Below, piece after piece: positions 27,439-35,678 of a stretch of DNA of 42,000 bases. Each line of letters starts with the position of its first letter. The stretch's first letter is position 1. Position numbers and translations under genes: made by a program. The notes beneath the pieces were generated by a model. The model was not told the origin of the DNA. It did not search any database and worked only from the letters and a program-made list of their open reading frames with translations. Location of the stretch: positions 1 through 42,000 of the forward strand of contig NZ_LFLS01000043.1 in assembly GCF_001189915.1 (NCBI RefSeq). The letters are read 5' to 3'. The DNA comes from Herbaspirillum autotrophicum (lineage in GTDB: Bacteria; Pseudomonadota; Gammaproteobacteria; Burkholderiales; Burkholderiaceae_D).

Positions 27439-28466
27439 CAGATAACCTTGGCGCGGGTCAGATCATGGATATGCAGGGCACCCACCAGCACGCCGCCGGA
27501 ATCAGCCACCAGCACCTGATTGATGCGGAATTCTTCCATCAGTTGCACCGCATCCACCGCCAGCTGGTCGGGATGGACCGTGCGCGGATTGGCATGCATG
27601 ACGTCGGCGATGGAAAAACCGCGGAAATCTTCGCCGCGCTCCAGCAAGCGTCGCAAGTCACCGTCGGTAAACACGCCGATGGGTTTGAAATCCTGATCCA
27701 CGACGGCGGTCATCGCCATGCCCTTGCGCGTGATTTCCATCAACGCCGCAGACAACGACACATCCGGGGTGACCGCCGGAATTGCATCGCCGCTGCGCAT
27801 GACGTCACGGACATGGGTCAACAGGCGGCGGCCGAGGGCACCACCGGGATGGGAGCGGGCAAAATCTTCTTCGCGGAAACCGCGCGCATCCAGCAGCGAC
27901 ACTGCCAGGGCGTCGCCCATGGCGAGAGTAGCGGTGGTGCTGGCAGTGGGGGCGAGGTTGAGCGTACAGGCTTCTTGCGCAACACCGACATTGAGGTGGA
28001 CCGCGGCCAGTTGCGCCAGACTGGAGCTGTCGCTGCCGGTCATGGCGATCAGCGTCGCACCCATGCGTTTGATGATGGGCACGATGGCCATCAGCTCGGC
28101 GGTTTCGCCGGAATTCGAAATGGCAATGAAGGCGTCGTTCGGGGTTACCATGCCGAGGTCGCCGTGGGCTGCTTCGGCCGGGTGCATGAACAGCGCCGGG
28201 GTGCCGGTAGAGGCGAAAGTGGCGGCGATCTTGCGACCGATATGGCCGGACTTGCCGATGCCGGAGACCACCACGCGACCATTGCATTGCAGCAATAAAG
28301 CGACGGCCCGGGCCAGCGGCGCATCGGTGCTGTCGGACAGGCGATCTTTCATTGCCAGAATGGCGTCAGCCTCGATCTGCAGAGTTTGACGAGCAAGTTT
28401 CAGCGCACGCAACGCGCTTTCTTCAGAAAAAGATTTCGGCAAGATTTTATGTTCGGTTACACTCAT
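27438..28466 (-). CDS. kdsD: D-arabinose-5-phosphate isomerase
   Basis: A 342-aa KdsD/KpsF enzyme converting ribulose-5-phosphate to arabinose-5-phosphate for KDO synthesis. The SIS domain (about 40-180) shows VVSGIGKSGHIGRKIAATF, MHPAEAAHGDLGM and ISNSGETAELM. Two CBS domains follow (about 215-275 and 285-340). It opens the kdsD-kdsC-lptC-lptA-lptB-rpoN-hpf string. The ATG at 28466 has no Shine-Dalgarno sequence, but a TATACT box lies 6 nt upstream, suggesting a leaderless transcript. Confidence 0.95.
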   Translation of the reverse strand: MSVTEHKILPKSFSEESALRALKLARQTLQIEADAILAMKDRLSDSTDAPLARAVALLLQCNGRVVVSGIGKSGHIGRKIAATFASTGTPALFMHPAEAAHGDLGMVTPNDAFIAISNSGETAELMAIVPIIKRMGATLIAMTGSDSSSLAQLAAVHLNVGVAQEACTLNLAPTASTTATLAMGDALAVSLLDARGFREEDFARSHPGGALGRRLLTHVRDVMRSGDAIPAVTPDVSLSAALMEITRKGMAMTAVVDQDFKPIGVFTDGDLRRLLERGEDFRGFSIADVMHANPRTVHPDQLAVDAVQLMEEFRINQVLVADSGGVLVGALHIHDLTRAKVI

Positions 28467-28478
28467 AACCGAAGTATA
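28452..28478 (-). promoter_or_regulatory. -10 box and inverted repeat spanning the kdsD start codon
   Basis: On the minus strand TATACT (28478-28473) lies 6 nt before the kdsD ATG, the distance expected if transcription starts at the ATG itself. TTCGGTTA (28473-28466 on the minus strand) and its exact complement (28459-28452) flank a 6-nt loop, so the start codon begins at the last base of the left arm. No clear -35 is seen; a T-run lies at the expected place. Confidence 0.4.
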
Positions 28479-28664
28479 AACGAATTACTAAAGCAAAAAA
28501 CTTGCCAGATTATTTGGTGCATAGCGACAACGAGGTGAAGCGATTGCACAATTTCCAACACGCGAAGTCGTCATGCCCGGATTTTGGTCGGGGTTTACTG
28601 GCATGATTCTGGCTTCGAGTGGCTTGCAGCCTCCATTTCACCCTTATCCTTCGCCCCCGACACC

Positions 28665-30650
28665 ATGTTTTCCGGCCTAGAGCTCACCTTATTTCTGCTT
28701 GGCGCTGCCGTGCTGGGCGTGGTCGCCTTCCGCATGATGCATTTGCCGCCGATGCTCGGCTATCTGGTGGTGGGTATCGTGATCGGTCCGCACGGACTGG
28801 GCTTCGCCGAAGATAATGCAACCACCCACGCGCTGGCCGAGTTCGGCGTGGTGTTCCTGATGTTTTCCATCGGTCTTGAGTTTTCCCTGCCAAAACTGTC
28901 GGCAATGCGCCACATCGTGTTCGGCCTCGGGGTGGCGCAAGTCCTCACCACGATTGCCGTGACCATGGTGTGCGGCTGGGGCCTGGTGTATGTCTTGCCG
29001 CAACTGACCAATATCAGCTGGCAAGCGGCATTTGCATTGGGCGGTGCGCTCACCATGTCGTCCACGGCGATTGTCTCGAAACTGCTGACCGAGCGGCTGG
29101 AACTGGAAACCGAACACGGCCGTCGCATTCTCGGTATTTTGCTGTTTCAGGATCTGGCGCTGGTGCCGCTGCTGATCATTGTGCCGGCGCTGGCCAAGAA
29201 TTCCGGCAATTTGCTGGTGACCCTGGCCTGGGCCAGTACCAAGGCAATGGTGGTGCTGGCTTTGTTGTTGTTCTTCGGGCAAAAGCTGATGCGCAGCTGG
29301 TTCCAGATCGTCGTCAAACGGCGTTCGCAGGAATTGTTCATGCTGAACCTGCTGATGATTACGCTGGGCGCCGCCTGGATCACCGAAAAGGCCGGCTTGT
29401 CGCTGGCGCTGGGCGCGTTCGTGGCCGGCATGCTGATTTCCGAAACGGAATACAAGCATCAGGTGGAAGAAGACATCAAATCCTTCCGCGATGTTCTGCT
29501 GGGACTGTTCTTCATCACCATCGGCATGTTGCTCAATGTGCATCTGGTGCTGGAGCACTGGTGGCTGGTGTTGCTGTTGCTGACGGGGCCGGTACTGCTC
29601 AAGTTCGGCCTGATCGCGGCGCTCGCCAAACTGTTTGGCGCCTCGACCGGGGTCGCGCTGCGCACCGGTCTGGCGCTGGCGCAGGCCGGTGAATTCGGTT
29701 TCGTGCTGTTGAATCAGGCCGGCGGCCTGCAATTGATGGACCCGCTGCTGATTCAGGTGATTCTGGCCTCGATGGTGTTATCCATGCTGGCGGCGCCATT
29801 CATCCTGGCCAAATCCGACGCCATCGTCATGAAGCTGTCTTCCAATGAATGGATGCTGCAATCGCTGGCGCTGACGCAACTCGCCACGCGCACCATGTCG
29901 ACCCAAAAACACGTGATCATCGCCGGCTTCGGTCGCAGCGGCCAAAGTCTGGCCAAGCTGCTGGAAGAAGAGGGCATTCCCTATCACGCGCTGGAACTTG
30001 ATCCCGAACTGGTGCACGACACGCGAGAAGCCGGTGCCCATGTCTCGTATGGCGATGCAGCGCGGCGTGAAAGTCTGGTGGCGGCGGGTATTCACCGTGC
30101 GGCTGCGCTGGTGGTGACCTATGCCAGCACGCCATCGGCGCTCAAAGTGCTGCACCACGCCAATGAACTGGCGCCGGAATTGCCAGTGATCGTGCGCAGT
30201 CATGACGACAGTGATCTCGATAAACTGCTGGCCGCCGGTGCCACCGAAGTGGTGCCGGAAGCATTGGAGGGCAGCCTGATGCTGGCCTCACACGCGCTGG
30301 TGATGCTCGGTGTACCATTGCGGCGCGTTGTGCATCGGGTACAAACCGCGCGCGACGAACGCTATACCTCGTTGCGCGGTTATTTTCACGGCGTCTCCGA
30401 CGTCGATGATCAGGGTGAAGCCCTCAATGTGCGGCTGCAATCGGTGCCGCTGATCAATGGCGCCAGAGCGGTCGGCAAGACCCTGGGCGATCTGGCGCTG
30501 GACCAGTTCGGCACCGAGGTCACCATGCTGCGCCGGAGCAAGGCGCGCTTGCCGGTACTGCCGGCCACCATTCTGCAGACCGGCGACATTGTCGTGCTGC
30601 GGGGGACTGCAGAAAATATTGCACGTGCCGAAAAACACCTGCTGACCTGA
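28665..30650 (+). CDS. KefB/KefC-type monovalent cation:proton antiporter (CPA2) with RCK domain
   Basis: A 661-aa inner-membrane transporter. The N-terminal Na+/H+ exchanger domain (about 12 helices, residues 5-385) includes PPMLGYLVVGIVIGPHGLG, LMFSIGLEFSLPKL and LFQDLALVPLL. The cytoplasmic RCK/TrkA-N domain begins near 415 with HVIIAGFGRSGQSLAKLL, and a TrkA-C domain ends the protein. In E. coli KefB/KefC, glutathione adducts bind the RCK site to open K+ efflux during electrophile stress; whether this protein is glutathione-gated is not shown. I chose the ATG at 28665, although no ribosome site is evident. It diverges from kdsD. Confidence 0.9.
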   Translation: MFSGLELTLFLLGAAVLGVVAFRMMHLPPMLGYLVVGIVIGPHGLGFAEDNATTHALAEFGVVFLMFSIGLEFSLPKLSAMRHIVFGLGVAQVLTTIAVTMVCGWGLVYVLPQLTNISWQAAFALGGALTMSSTAIVSKLLTERLELETEHGRRILGILLFQDLALVPLLIIVPALAKNSGNLLVTLAWASTKAMVVLALLLFFGQKLMRSWFQIVVKRRSQELFMLNLLMITLGAAWITEKAGLSLALGAFVAGMLISETEYKHQVEEDIKSFRDVLLGLFFITIGMLLNVHLVLEHWWLVLLLLTGPVLLKFGLIAALAKLFGASTGVALRTGLALAQAGEFGFVLLNQAGGLQLMDPLLIQVILASMVLSMLAAPFILAKSDAIVMKLSSNEWMLQSLALTQLATRTMSTQKHVIIAGFGRSGQSLAKLLEEEGIPYHALELDPELVHDTREAGAHVSYGDAARRESLVAAGIHRAAALVVTYASTPSALKVLHHANELAPELPVIVRSHDDSDLDKLLAAGATEVVPEALEGSLMLASHALVMLGVPLRRVVHRVQTARDERYTSLRGYFHGVSDVDDQGEALNVRLQSVPLINGARAVGKTLGDLALDQFGTEVTMLRRSKARLPVLPATILQTGDIVVLRGTAENIARAEKHLLT

Positions 30651-30657
30651 CAAAATT

Positions 30658-31578
30658 ATGGAAATTATTGAACACATCGGCAGTATCATTCTGCCGGTTT
30701 TTGCCATTATCGCGATTGGCTACGGCTATGCCCGCTGGCGCGGCGAGGTGGTACGGTCCGACATGGCATCGGTCAACCGGGTGTCGATGGAGGTGCTGGC
30801 GCCGCTGATGGTATTCAGTGCCCTGGCGGCCAAGGATTTCGACCTGCTCCATAACGGCTGGCTGATTCTGGCCAGCGTGCTGATTTCACTTGGCTCTGGC
30901 GTGCTGGCATGGCCGGTGGCGCGTCTGCTGGGCTATGACAAGCGCACGTTCTTGCCGCCGATGATGTATAACAACGGCGGCAATATGGGGGTGCCGCTGA
31001 TGCTGCTGGCCTTCGGGCCGGAAAGCCTGTCGGCGGCGGTGGCGTTGTTTACGGCGGCCACCTTCATCTACTTTTCGGTCGGTGTGAAGATGCTGCAGGC
31101 CGGGCGCAATACGCGGCCCGGTTCGTTCCTCAAGTTGCTCAACAGCCCGATCATGATGGCGATGATCCTGGGCGTGCTGTTCGCGCTGTTGCATATTCCG
31201 GTGCCCAAACCATTGTTGTCGGCAATGAAACTGTTGGGCGAAGCGAGTATCCCGATCATGCTGTTTGCGCTTGGCGTACGCATGATGGATATCAGTTTCA
31301 AAAGCTGGCATATCGGTCTGGTCGGTGCTGCAACTTGCCCGCTGGTGGGGCTGGCGGTGGCATTGGTGCTGGATCAGTTCTTGCCGCTGACGAGTGCGCA
31401 GCGTGGACAGATGTTCTTGTTCGCAGCGCTGCCGCCGGCGGTGTTGTGTTTTATGGTGGCAGAGCAATATCGGCAAGAGCCGGATAAGGTGGCATCGATC
31501 GTGTTGCTGGGAAATCTGGCCGCGCTTGTGTTTGTACCTGTCGGACTCTGGCTGGGCTTGCCGGCCGGCGCAGGTTAA
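30658..31578 (+). CDS. AEC-family (auxin efflux carrier-like) transporter
   Basis: A 306-aa membrane protein with about ten helices in two repeats. It shows the Asn-rich crossover stretch MMYNNGGNMGVPLMLLAFG in the first half and LPPAVLCFMVAEQYRQEP in the second, typical of the AEC/bile-acid-transporter fold. Bacterial AEC members export or take up small organic acids such as malate or malonate; the substrate here is unknown. It starts 7 nt after the antiporter stop and is likely translationally coupled to it. Confidence 0.85.
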   Translation: MEIIEHIGSIILPVFAIIAIGYGYARWRGEVVRSDMASVNRVSMEVLAPLMVFSALAAKDFDLLHNGWLILASVLISLGSGVLAWPVARLLGYDKRTFLPPMMYNNGGNMGVPLMLLAFGPESLSAAVALFTAATFIYFSVGVKMLQAGRNTRPGSFLKLLNSPIMMAMILGVLFALLHIPVPKPLLSAMKLLGEASIPIMLFALGVRMMDISFKSWHIGLVGAATCPLVGLAVALVLDQFLPLTSAQRGQMFLFAALPPAVLCFMVAEQYRQEPDKVASIVLLGNLAALVFVPVGLWLGLPAGAG

Positions 31579-31653
31579 TGCCCGGTTGGTACGGGATATG
31601 CTTGTGTCCGGAGGCGGGTCCGGGTAATTCGAATGTCGATAAAGGGAGACATC

Positions 31654-33372
31654 ATGTTTAAAAATTTATCAATCAAGGCGCGTCTGATTTTTGTGATCGG
31701 GTTCCTGTCGGTGCTGCTGGCGGCGATGGGACTGGTCGGACTGAACAGTTTGCAAACCACCAACAACGATCTCAAGTCATTGTACGAAGACCGGCTGATC
31801 GCCCTGACGCAACTGGGGCAGGTGTCGGATGCCGTGAGCGAAGGGCGCAGCGGTATTGCGCACGCGATCGTGGCTGATCCGAACAAGCTCGACGCCAATC
31901 TGGATGCGTTGCAAGCCAAGCTCAAAGCCGGCGAAAAAGTCTGGGCAGAATACATGGCGACTTACCTGACTCCAGAAGAAAAACAGTACGCCGATCAGTT
32001 CATCATTCTCAATCGCAAATTTCTGGATGAAGGCGTGAAGCCGACCATCGAAGCCCTGCGCAGCCACGACCTGCCGCTGGCCGGCGATCTGTATAACGGC
32101 AAGGTGTTGCAACTGCATGCACAGGCCGACGCCGGCATTACCAAGCTGGAAGCCCTGCAACAAAATGTCGGCAAGGAACTGTATCTGAAGTCGCAGCAAC
32201 GCTATCAATTGTTCTTGAGCATCACGTTGGCGGCCATCGCGGTAGGCTTGATCGTGGCAGTGACCATGGGTATCTGGCTGGTGAAAGCGATTTCAGGACC
32301 GATCAATGCCGCCGTCAAGGTCGCGCAAAGTGTCGCGGCCGGCGATCTGACGCATCCGATCGAAGTACGTTCCAGCGATGAAACCGGACAGTTGATGGCA
32401 GCACTCAAAACCATGAGCGACAATCTGCAAAAAATCGTGGGCGAAGTGCGTGCCAGTACCGACACCATCGCCACCGCGTCCAGCGAAATCGCCACCGGTA
32501 ATCTGGACTTGTCGTCGCGCACCGAGCAGCAGGCCAGTTCGCTGGAAGAAACCGCATCGGCGATGGAAGAGCTGACCTCCACCGTCAAGCAAAATGCCGA
32601 CAATGCGCGCCAGGCCAATCAACTGGCAGCATCGGCGTCATCGGTGGCAATCCAGGGTGGTCAGGTCGTGAGTCAGGTGGTCGACACCATGGAAGCCATC
32701 AACAACTCATCGCGCAAGATTGTCGACATCATCAGCGTGATCGACGGCATCGCGTTTCAAACCAATATTCTGGCCTTGAATGCGGCGGTCGAAGCGGCAC
32801 GTGCCGGTGAACAAGGTCGCGGTTTTGCCGTGGTGGCTTCGGAGGTGCGCAGCCTGGCGCAGCGCAGCGCGGCAGCGGCCAAGGAAATCAAGAGTCTGAT
32901 CGATGACTCGGTAGAAAAGGTCGGCACCGGCAGCAAGCTGGTGGGGCAAGCCGGCGTCACCATGGATGAAGTGGTGGCCAGCGTCAAACGCGTGACCGAC
33001 GTCATGGGTGAAATCACGGCAGCCAGTCAGGAGCAAAGTACCGGCATCGAAGAAGTCAATCGCGCCATTACGCAGATGGATGAAGTCACGCAGCAAAATG
33101 CCGCGCTGGTGGAGCAGGCTGCAGCAGCGGCGCAATCCTTGCAAGATCAGGCCGGCCGGCTGGCGACCGTGGTCGGTGTGTTCAAGTTGCATGAAGGGCA
33201 GCGCGCCGTCAGCATGGCCGCACCAGTGGTCCGGCCCAGCGTCGATATCACGCCGCGTCCGGCTGCATTGAGCAGCGCCAAACCGCCAGTCAGGAAAATC
33301 GCCGCAGCCAAGCCGGCCGCACCGGCGGTCAAGGCCGGGGGCAGTGATGATGGTGACTGGGAACAGTTCTGA
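31654..33372 (+). CDS. Methyl-accepting chemotaxis protein (Tar/Tsr-like topology)
   Basis: A 572-aa chemoreceptor. TM1 is at about 10-32, a periplasmic four-helix-bundle sensor (4HB_MCP type) at about 35-185, TM2 at 186-212, HAMP next, then the cytoplasmic coiled coil. The signalling tip contains [20 protein letters not shown]. The C-terminus ends DWEQF, an xWxxF pentapeptide like the NWETF tether of E. coli Tar/Tsr that recruits CheR and CheB, preceded by a flexible Pro/Ala linker. The start at 31654 has AAGGGAGA upstream; the in-frame ATG at 31633 is less likely. No other che gene is nearby. The ligand is unknown. Confidence 0.93.
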   Translation: MFKNLSIKARLIFVIGFLSVLLAAMGLVGLNSLQTTNNDLKSLYEDRLIALTQLGQVSDAVSEGRSGIAHAIVADPNKLDANLDALQAKLKAGEKVWAEYMATYLTPEEKQYADQFIILNRKFLDEGVKPTIEALRSHDLPLAGDLYNGKVLQLHAQADAGITKLEALQQNVGKELYLKSQQRYQLFLSITLAAIAVGLIVAVTMGIWLVKAISGPINAAVKVAQSVAAGDLTHPIEVRSSDETGQLMAALKTMSDNLQKIVGEVRASTDTIATASSEIATGNLDLSSRTEQQASSLEETASAMEELTSTVKQNADNARQANQLAASASSVAIQGGQVVSQVVDTMEAINNSSRKIVDIISVIDGIAFQTNILALNAAVEAARAGEQGRGFAVVASEVRSLAQRSAAAAKEIKSLIDDSVEKVGTGSKLVGQAGVTMDEVVASVKRVTDVMGEITAASQEQSTGIEEVNRAITQMDEVTQQNAALVEQAAAAAQSLQDQAGRLATVVGVFKLHEGQRAVSMAAPVVRPSVDITPRPAALSSAKPPVRKIAAAKPAAPAVKAGGSDDGDWEQF

Positions 33373-33394
33373 TTCTGTTCCATAACATCAAATG

Positions 33395-33430
33395 AAAAAG
33401 GGTTTGCGATAGCGGACCCTTTTTTATTTT
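33395..33430 (+). terminator. Rho-independent terminator after the chemoreceptor gene
   Basis: AAAAAGGGT (33395-33403) pairs with ACCCTTTTT (33416-33424), with further TGC/GCG pairing inside, and runs into TTATTTT. It lies 22 nt past the stop codon. Confidence 0.85.
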
Positions 33431-33898
33431 CGCAAGCAGGCAGATGAAGTCGTGTCGGCGTAATCGAGCGCACTATTTTCCAGTATTGCCGAACTGGTGG
33501 TGGGCAGTGTGATCGTTAACGACGACTTCGGCATGCAGAAATCAGATCCATGCATTTCCTTGTCAGTAAATTCCAATTTGATATCGTATTTTTACCGGAA
33601 AATTAATGGGTATTTTTTTAAATAAAAATGGATTTTCAGTGAAAAAAATGAATTATTGAATCTGTTTAGAAAAAACTCATGAATTCGGCGGGACTCTATT
33701 CTTAATTTGTTGAATAATGCATTTATTGTTTATTTGGCATCATTGTTTTGTCAATGGCGACACCGGTTTGTATCGTCGATACTTGAAAAAATCATTCAAT
33801 TTCTGCAACGTACTCAACGCACTGTACAGGCACGCAACAGAATCCGGAACGCATTACCATGCCGCTGTTGGCGGCACGATCAATGAAGGAACGTATTT
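33431..33898. other. Gene-free, AT-rich region upstream of the two-partner secretion genes
   Basis: I see no convincing gene in these 468 nt. From about 33565 to 33740 the sequence is strikingly AT-rich, with runs such as TTTTTTTAAATAAAAAT, in contrast to both flanks. It probably holds the tpsB promoter and may be a silencer (H-NS-like/MvaT-like) target, as is common ahead of horizontally acquired exoprotein genes. An 83-codon frame at 33717-33968 lacks any recognisable feature. Confidence 0.5.
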
Positions 33899-35659
33899 TT
33901 GTTTGCCCTTGCAATTGCTGCTCCTGTCCTGTTTCCCATTCTTGGGCGTCCATCTGCCTCCATCGTGACGGTCTTGTTATTGTGGGCTTCTTGTTCGCCG
34001 ACACTGGCGCGGACTCCGGCCAGTATTGCAGGTGGTGCGCGAGAGTTTCTGCGGCAGCAAGAACGTGAACAGGCGACCCGTCAACAACAGGAAGCTGCAG
34101 CCCATGTGCGGCTCTTGCCCAATGCCGGGGCTACGCAATTGACGCCATTGCCCGGCGCGGAAACACCATGCTTTGCTATCAATACGATTGTCTTGCGCGG
34201 TGACGCAGCTGAACAATTTAACTTTGCCTTGCAGCGTGTCAGCGCTGGTGACGACCCCGCAATTGGCCGGTGCCTTGGCAAAAACGGTATCAATGCCGTC
34301 CTCGGTCGCGTGCAAAATGCAATCGCCAGGCGCGGCTTTGTCACCACGCGCGTTCTGGCCGGCGCACAGCAACTGCAAAGCGGCACGCTGGTGTTGACGT
34401 TGGTGCCGGGGCGGGTGCGCAACGTGCGGTTTGCTGCCGATGCCAGTGTGCGCGGCACCAAATGGAATGCACTGCCTGTCAACGATGGCGATCTGATCAA
34501 TCTGCGCGACCTTGAGCAGGGCCTCGAAAATTGGCGACGCGTGCCGACCGCCCACGCCGACATTCAGATTGTGCCGAGCGACGCTGATAATCCGCAACCC
34601 GGCGACAGCGATCTGATCATTCGCTATCAACAGGCATTCCCGCTACGTCTCAATCTGTCGCTCGATAATGGCGGCAGTGATGCCACTGGCCGTTATCAGG
34701 GTAGCGTCACCCTGTCGTTCGATAACTGGTGGACCTTGAACGATATGTTTTACGCCAGCTTTACGCACGATATCGGCGGCGGCAGTGGGCAGCGCAGCAA
34801 GGCTTATACAGTGCACTACTCGCTGCCGTTCGGTTATTGGACTGCGGGACTGACCAGCAATTCCAGCGATTACTATCAGGTCGTCGCCGGTGTCAGACGG
34901 CCCTATATCTACAGTGGTCACAGTGATCTGACCGAGATCAAACTGACGCGCATTTTGCAACGCAACGCTACCGGAAAAACCAGCTTGTCGCTACGTGGCC
35001 TGTTGCGTGGCTCCCGCAATTTCATTAACGATGCCGAAATCCGAGTGCAACGGCGACGTACGGTCGCGTGGGAACTTGGCGTGCAGCATCGCGAATATGT
35101 CGCTAACACCACACTTGATCTGGGTTTGGCCTACCGACGTGGCACCGGCGCTCTTGGTGCATTGCCGGCGCCGGAAGAAAAATTCGGCGAGGGCAGCGCG
35201 CGCTTCAGGATCATTACTGGCAACCTCAATTTGATCCTGCCGTTTCAGCTCACCATGCCGTGGGGCCGGCAGGATTTTCGCTATGGCTTGCATGGCCGCA
35301 TGCAATGGAATGAGACGCCATTGACGGCACAAGACCGCTTTGCCATCGGTGGCCGGCATACGGTGCGCGGCTTCGACGGTGAAATGAGTTTGCTGGCCGA
35401 GCGTGGCTGGTTGCTGCGCAATGATGTCGGAATCTCCCTCGGCATGCACGAAGCCTATCTCGGGTTGGATTACGGTGAAGTAGGCGGTCCGACGGCAATT
35501 CGCCTGCCCGGCACCCGTCTGGCAGGCGCCGTGGCCGGGGTGCGCGGCCAATTGCGGCAACTGAGTTACGACTTCTTTACCGGCACACCGTTATCCAAGC
35601 CCGATCACTTTGCCACTGCCAGTCTGACGGCGGGCTTTCAACTGCATTACGCGTTTTGA
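33899..35659 (+). CDS. Two-partner secretion outer-membrane transporter (TpsB; FhaC/ShlB/CdiB family)
   Basis: A 586-aa outer-membrane protein that exports the TpsA partner encoded 19 nt downstream. A signal peptide probably ends at A37 (SCSPTLA). A Gln/Arg-rich helix (about 48-68) resembles the plug helix H1. POTRA domains span about 91-235 (CFAINTIVLRGD opens the first), and a 16-strand barrel follows. The FhaC hallmark RFAIGGRHTVRGFDGE is at 480-495. The start is TTG, with AAGGA at 33886-33890 8 nt upstream; an ATG at 33859 is in another frame. A GTG at 33965 is the only nearby in-frame alternative and would leave a very short signal. Confidence 0.92.
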   Translation: MFALAIAAPVLFPILGRPSASIVTVLLLWASCSPTLARTPASIAGGAREFLRQQEREQATRQQQEAAAHVRLLPNAGATQLTPLPGAETPCFAINTIVLRGDAAEQFNFALQRVSAGDDPAIGRCLGKNGINAVLGRVQNAIARRGFVTTRVLAGAQQLQSGTLVLTLVPGRVRNVRFAADASVRGTKWNALPVNDGDLINLRDLEQGLENWRRVPTAHADIQIVPSDADNPQPGDSDLIIRYQQAFPLRLNLSLDNGGSDATGRYQGSVTLSFDNWWTLNDMFYASFTHDIGGGSGQRSKAYTVHYSLPFGYWTAGLTSNSSDYYQVVAGVRRPYIYSGHSDLTEIKLTRILQRNATGKTSLSLRGLLRGSRNFINDAEIRVQRRRTVAWELGVQHREYVANTTLDLGLAYRRGTGALGALPAPEEKFGEGSARFRIITGNLNLILPFQLTMPWGRQDFRYGLHGRMQWNETPLTAQDRFAIGGRHTVRGFDGEMSLLAERGWLLRNDVGISLGMHEAYLGLDYGEVGGPTAIRLPGTRLAGAVAGVRGQLRQLSYDFFTGTPLSKPDHFATASLTAGFQLHYAF

Positions 35660-35678
35660 AATCTCTTGTGGAGTCATC

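Noticed and set aside
33717..33968. 83-codon open frame upstream of tpsB
   Set aside because: No ribosome site, no recognisable motif, and it overlaps the tpsB signal peptide in another frame.
33859..34068. ATG-started frame overlapping the beginning of tpsB
   Set aside because: It reads a Cys/Ser-rich nonsense peptide, and the continuous TpsB frame with its signal peptide is the alternative frame starting at TTG.
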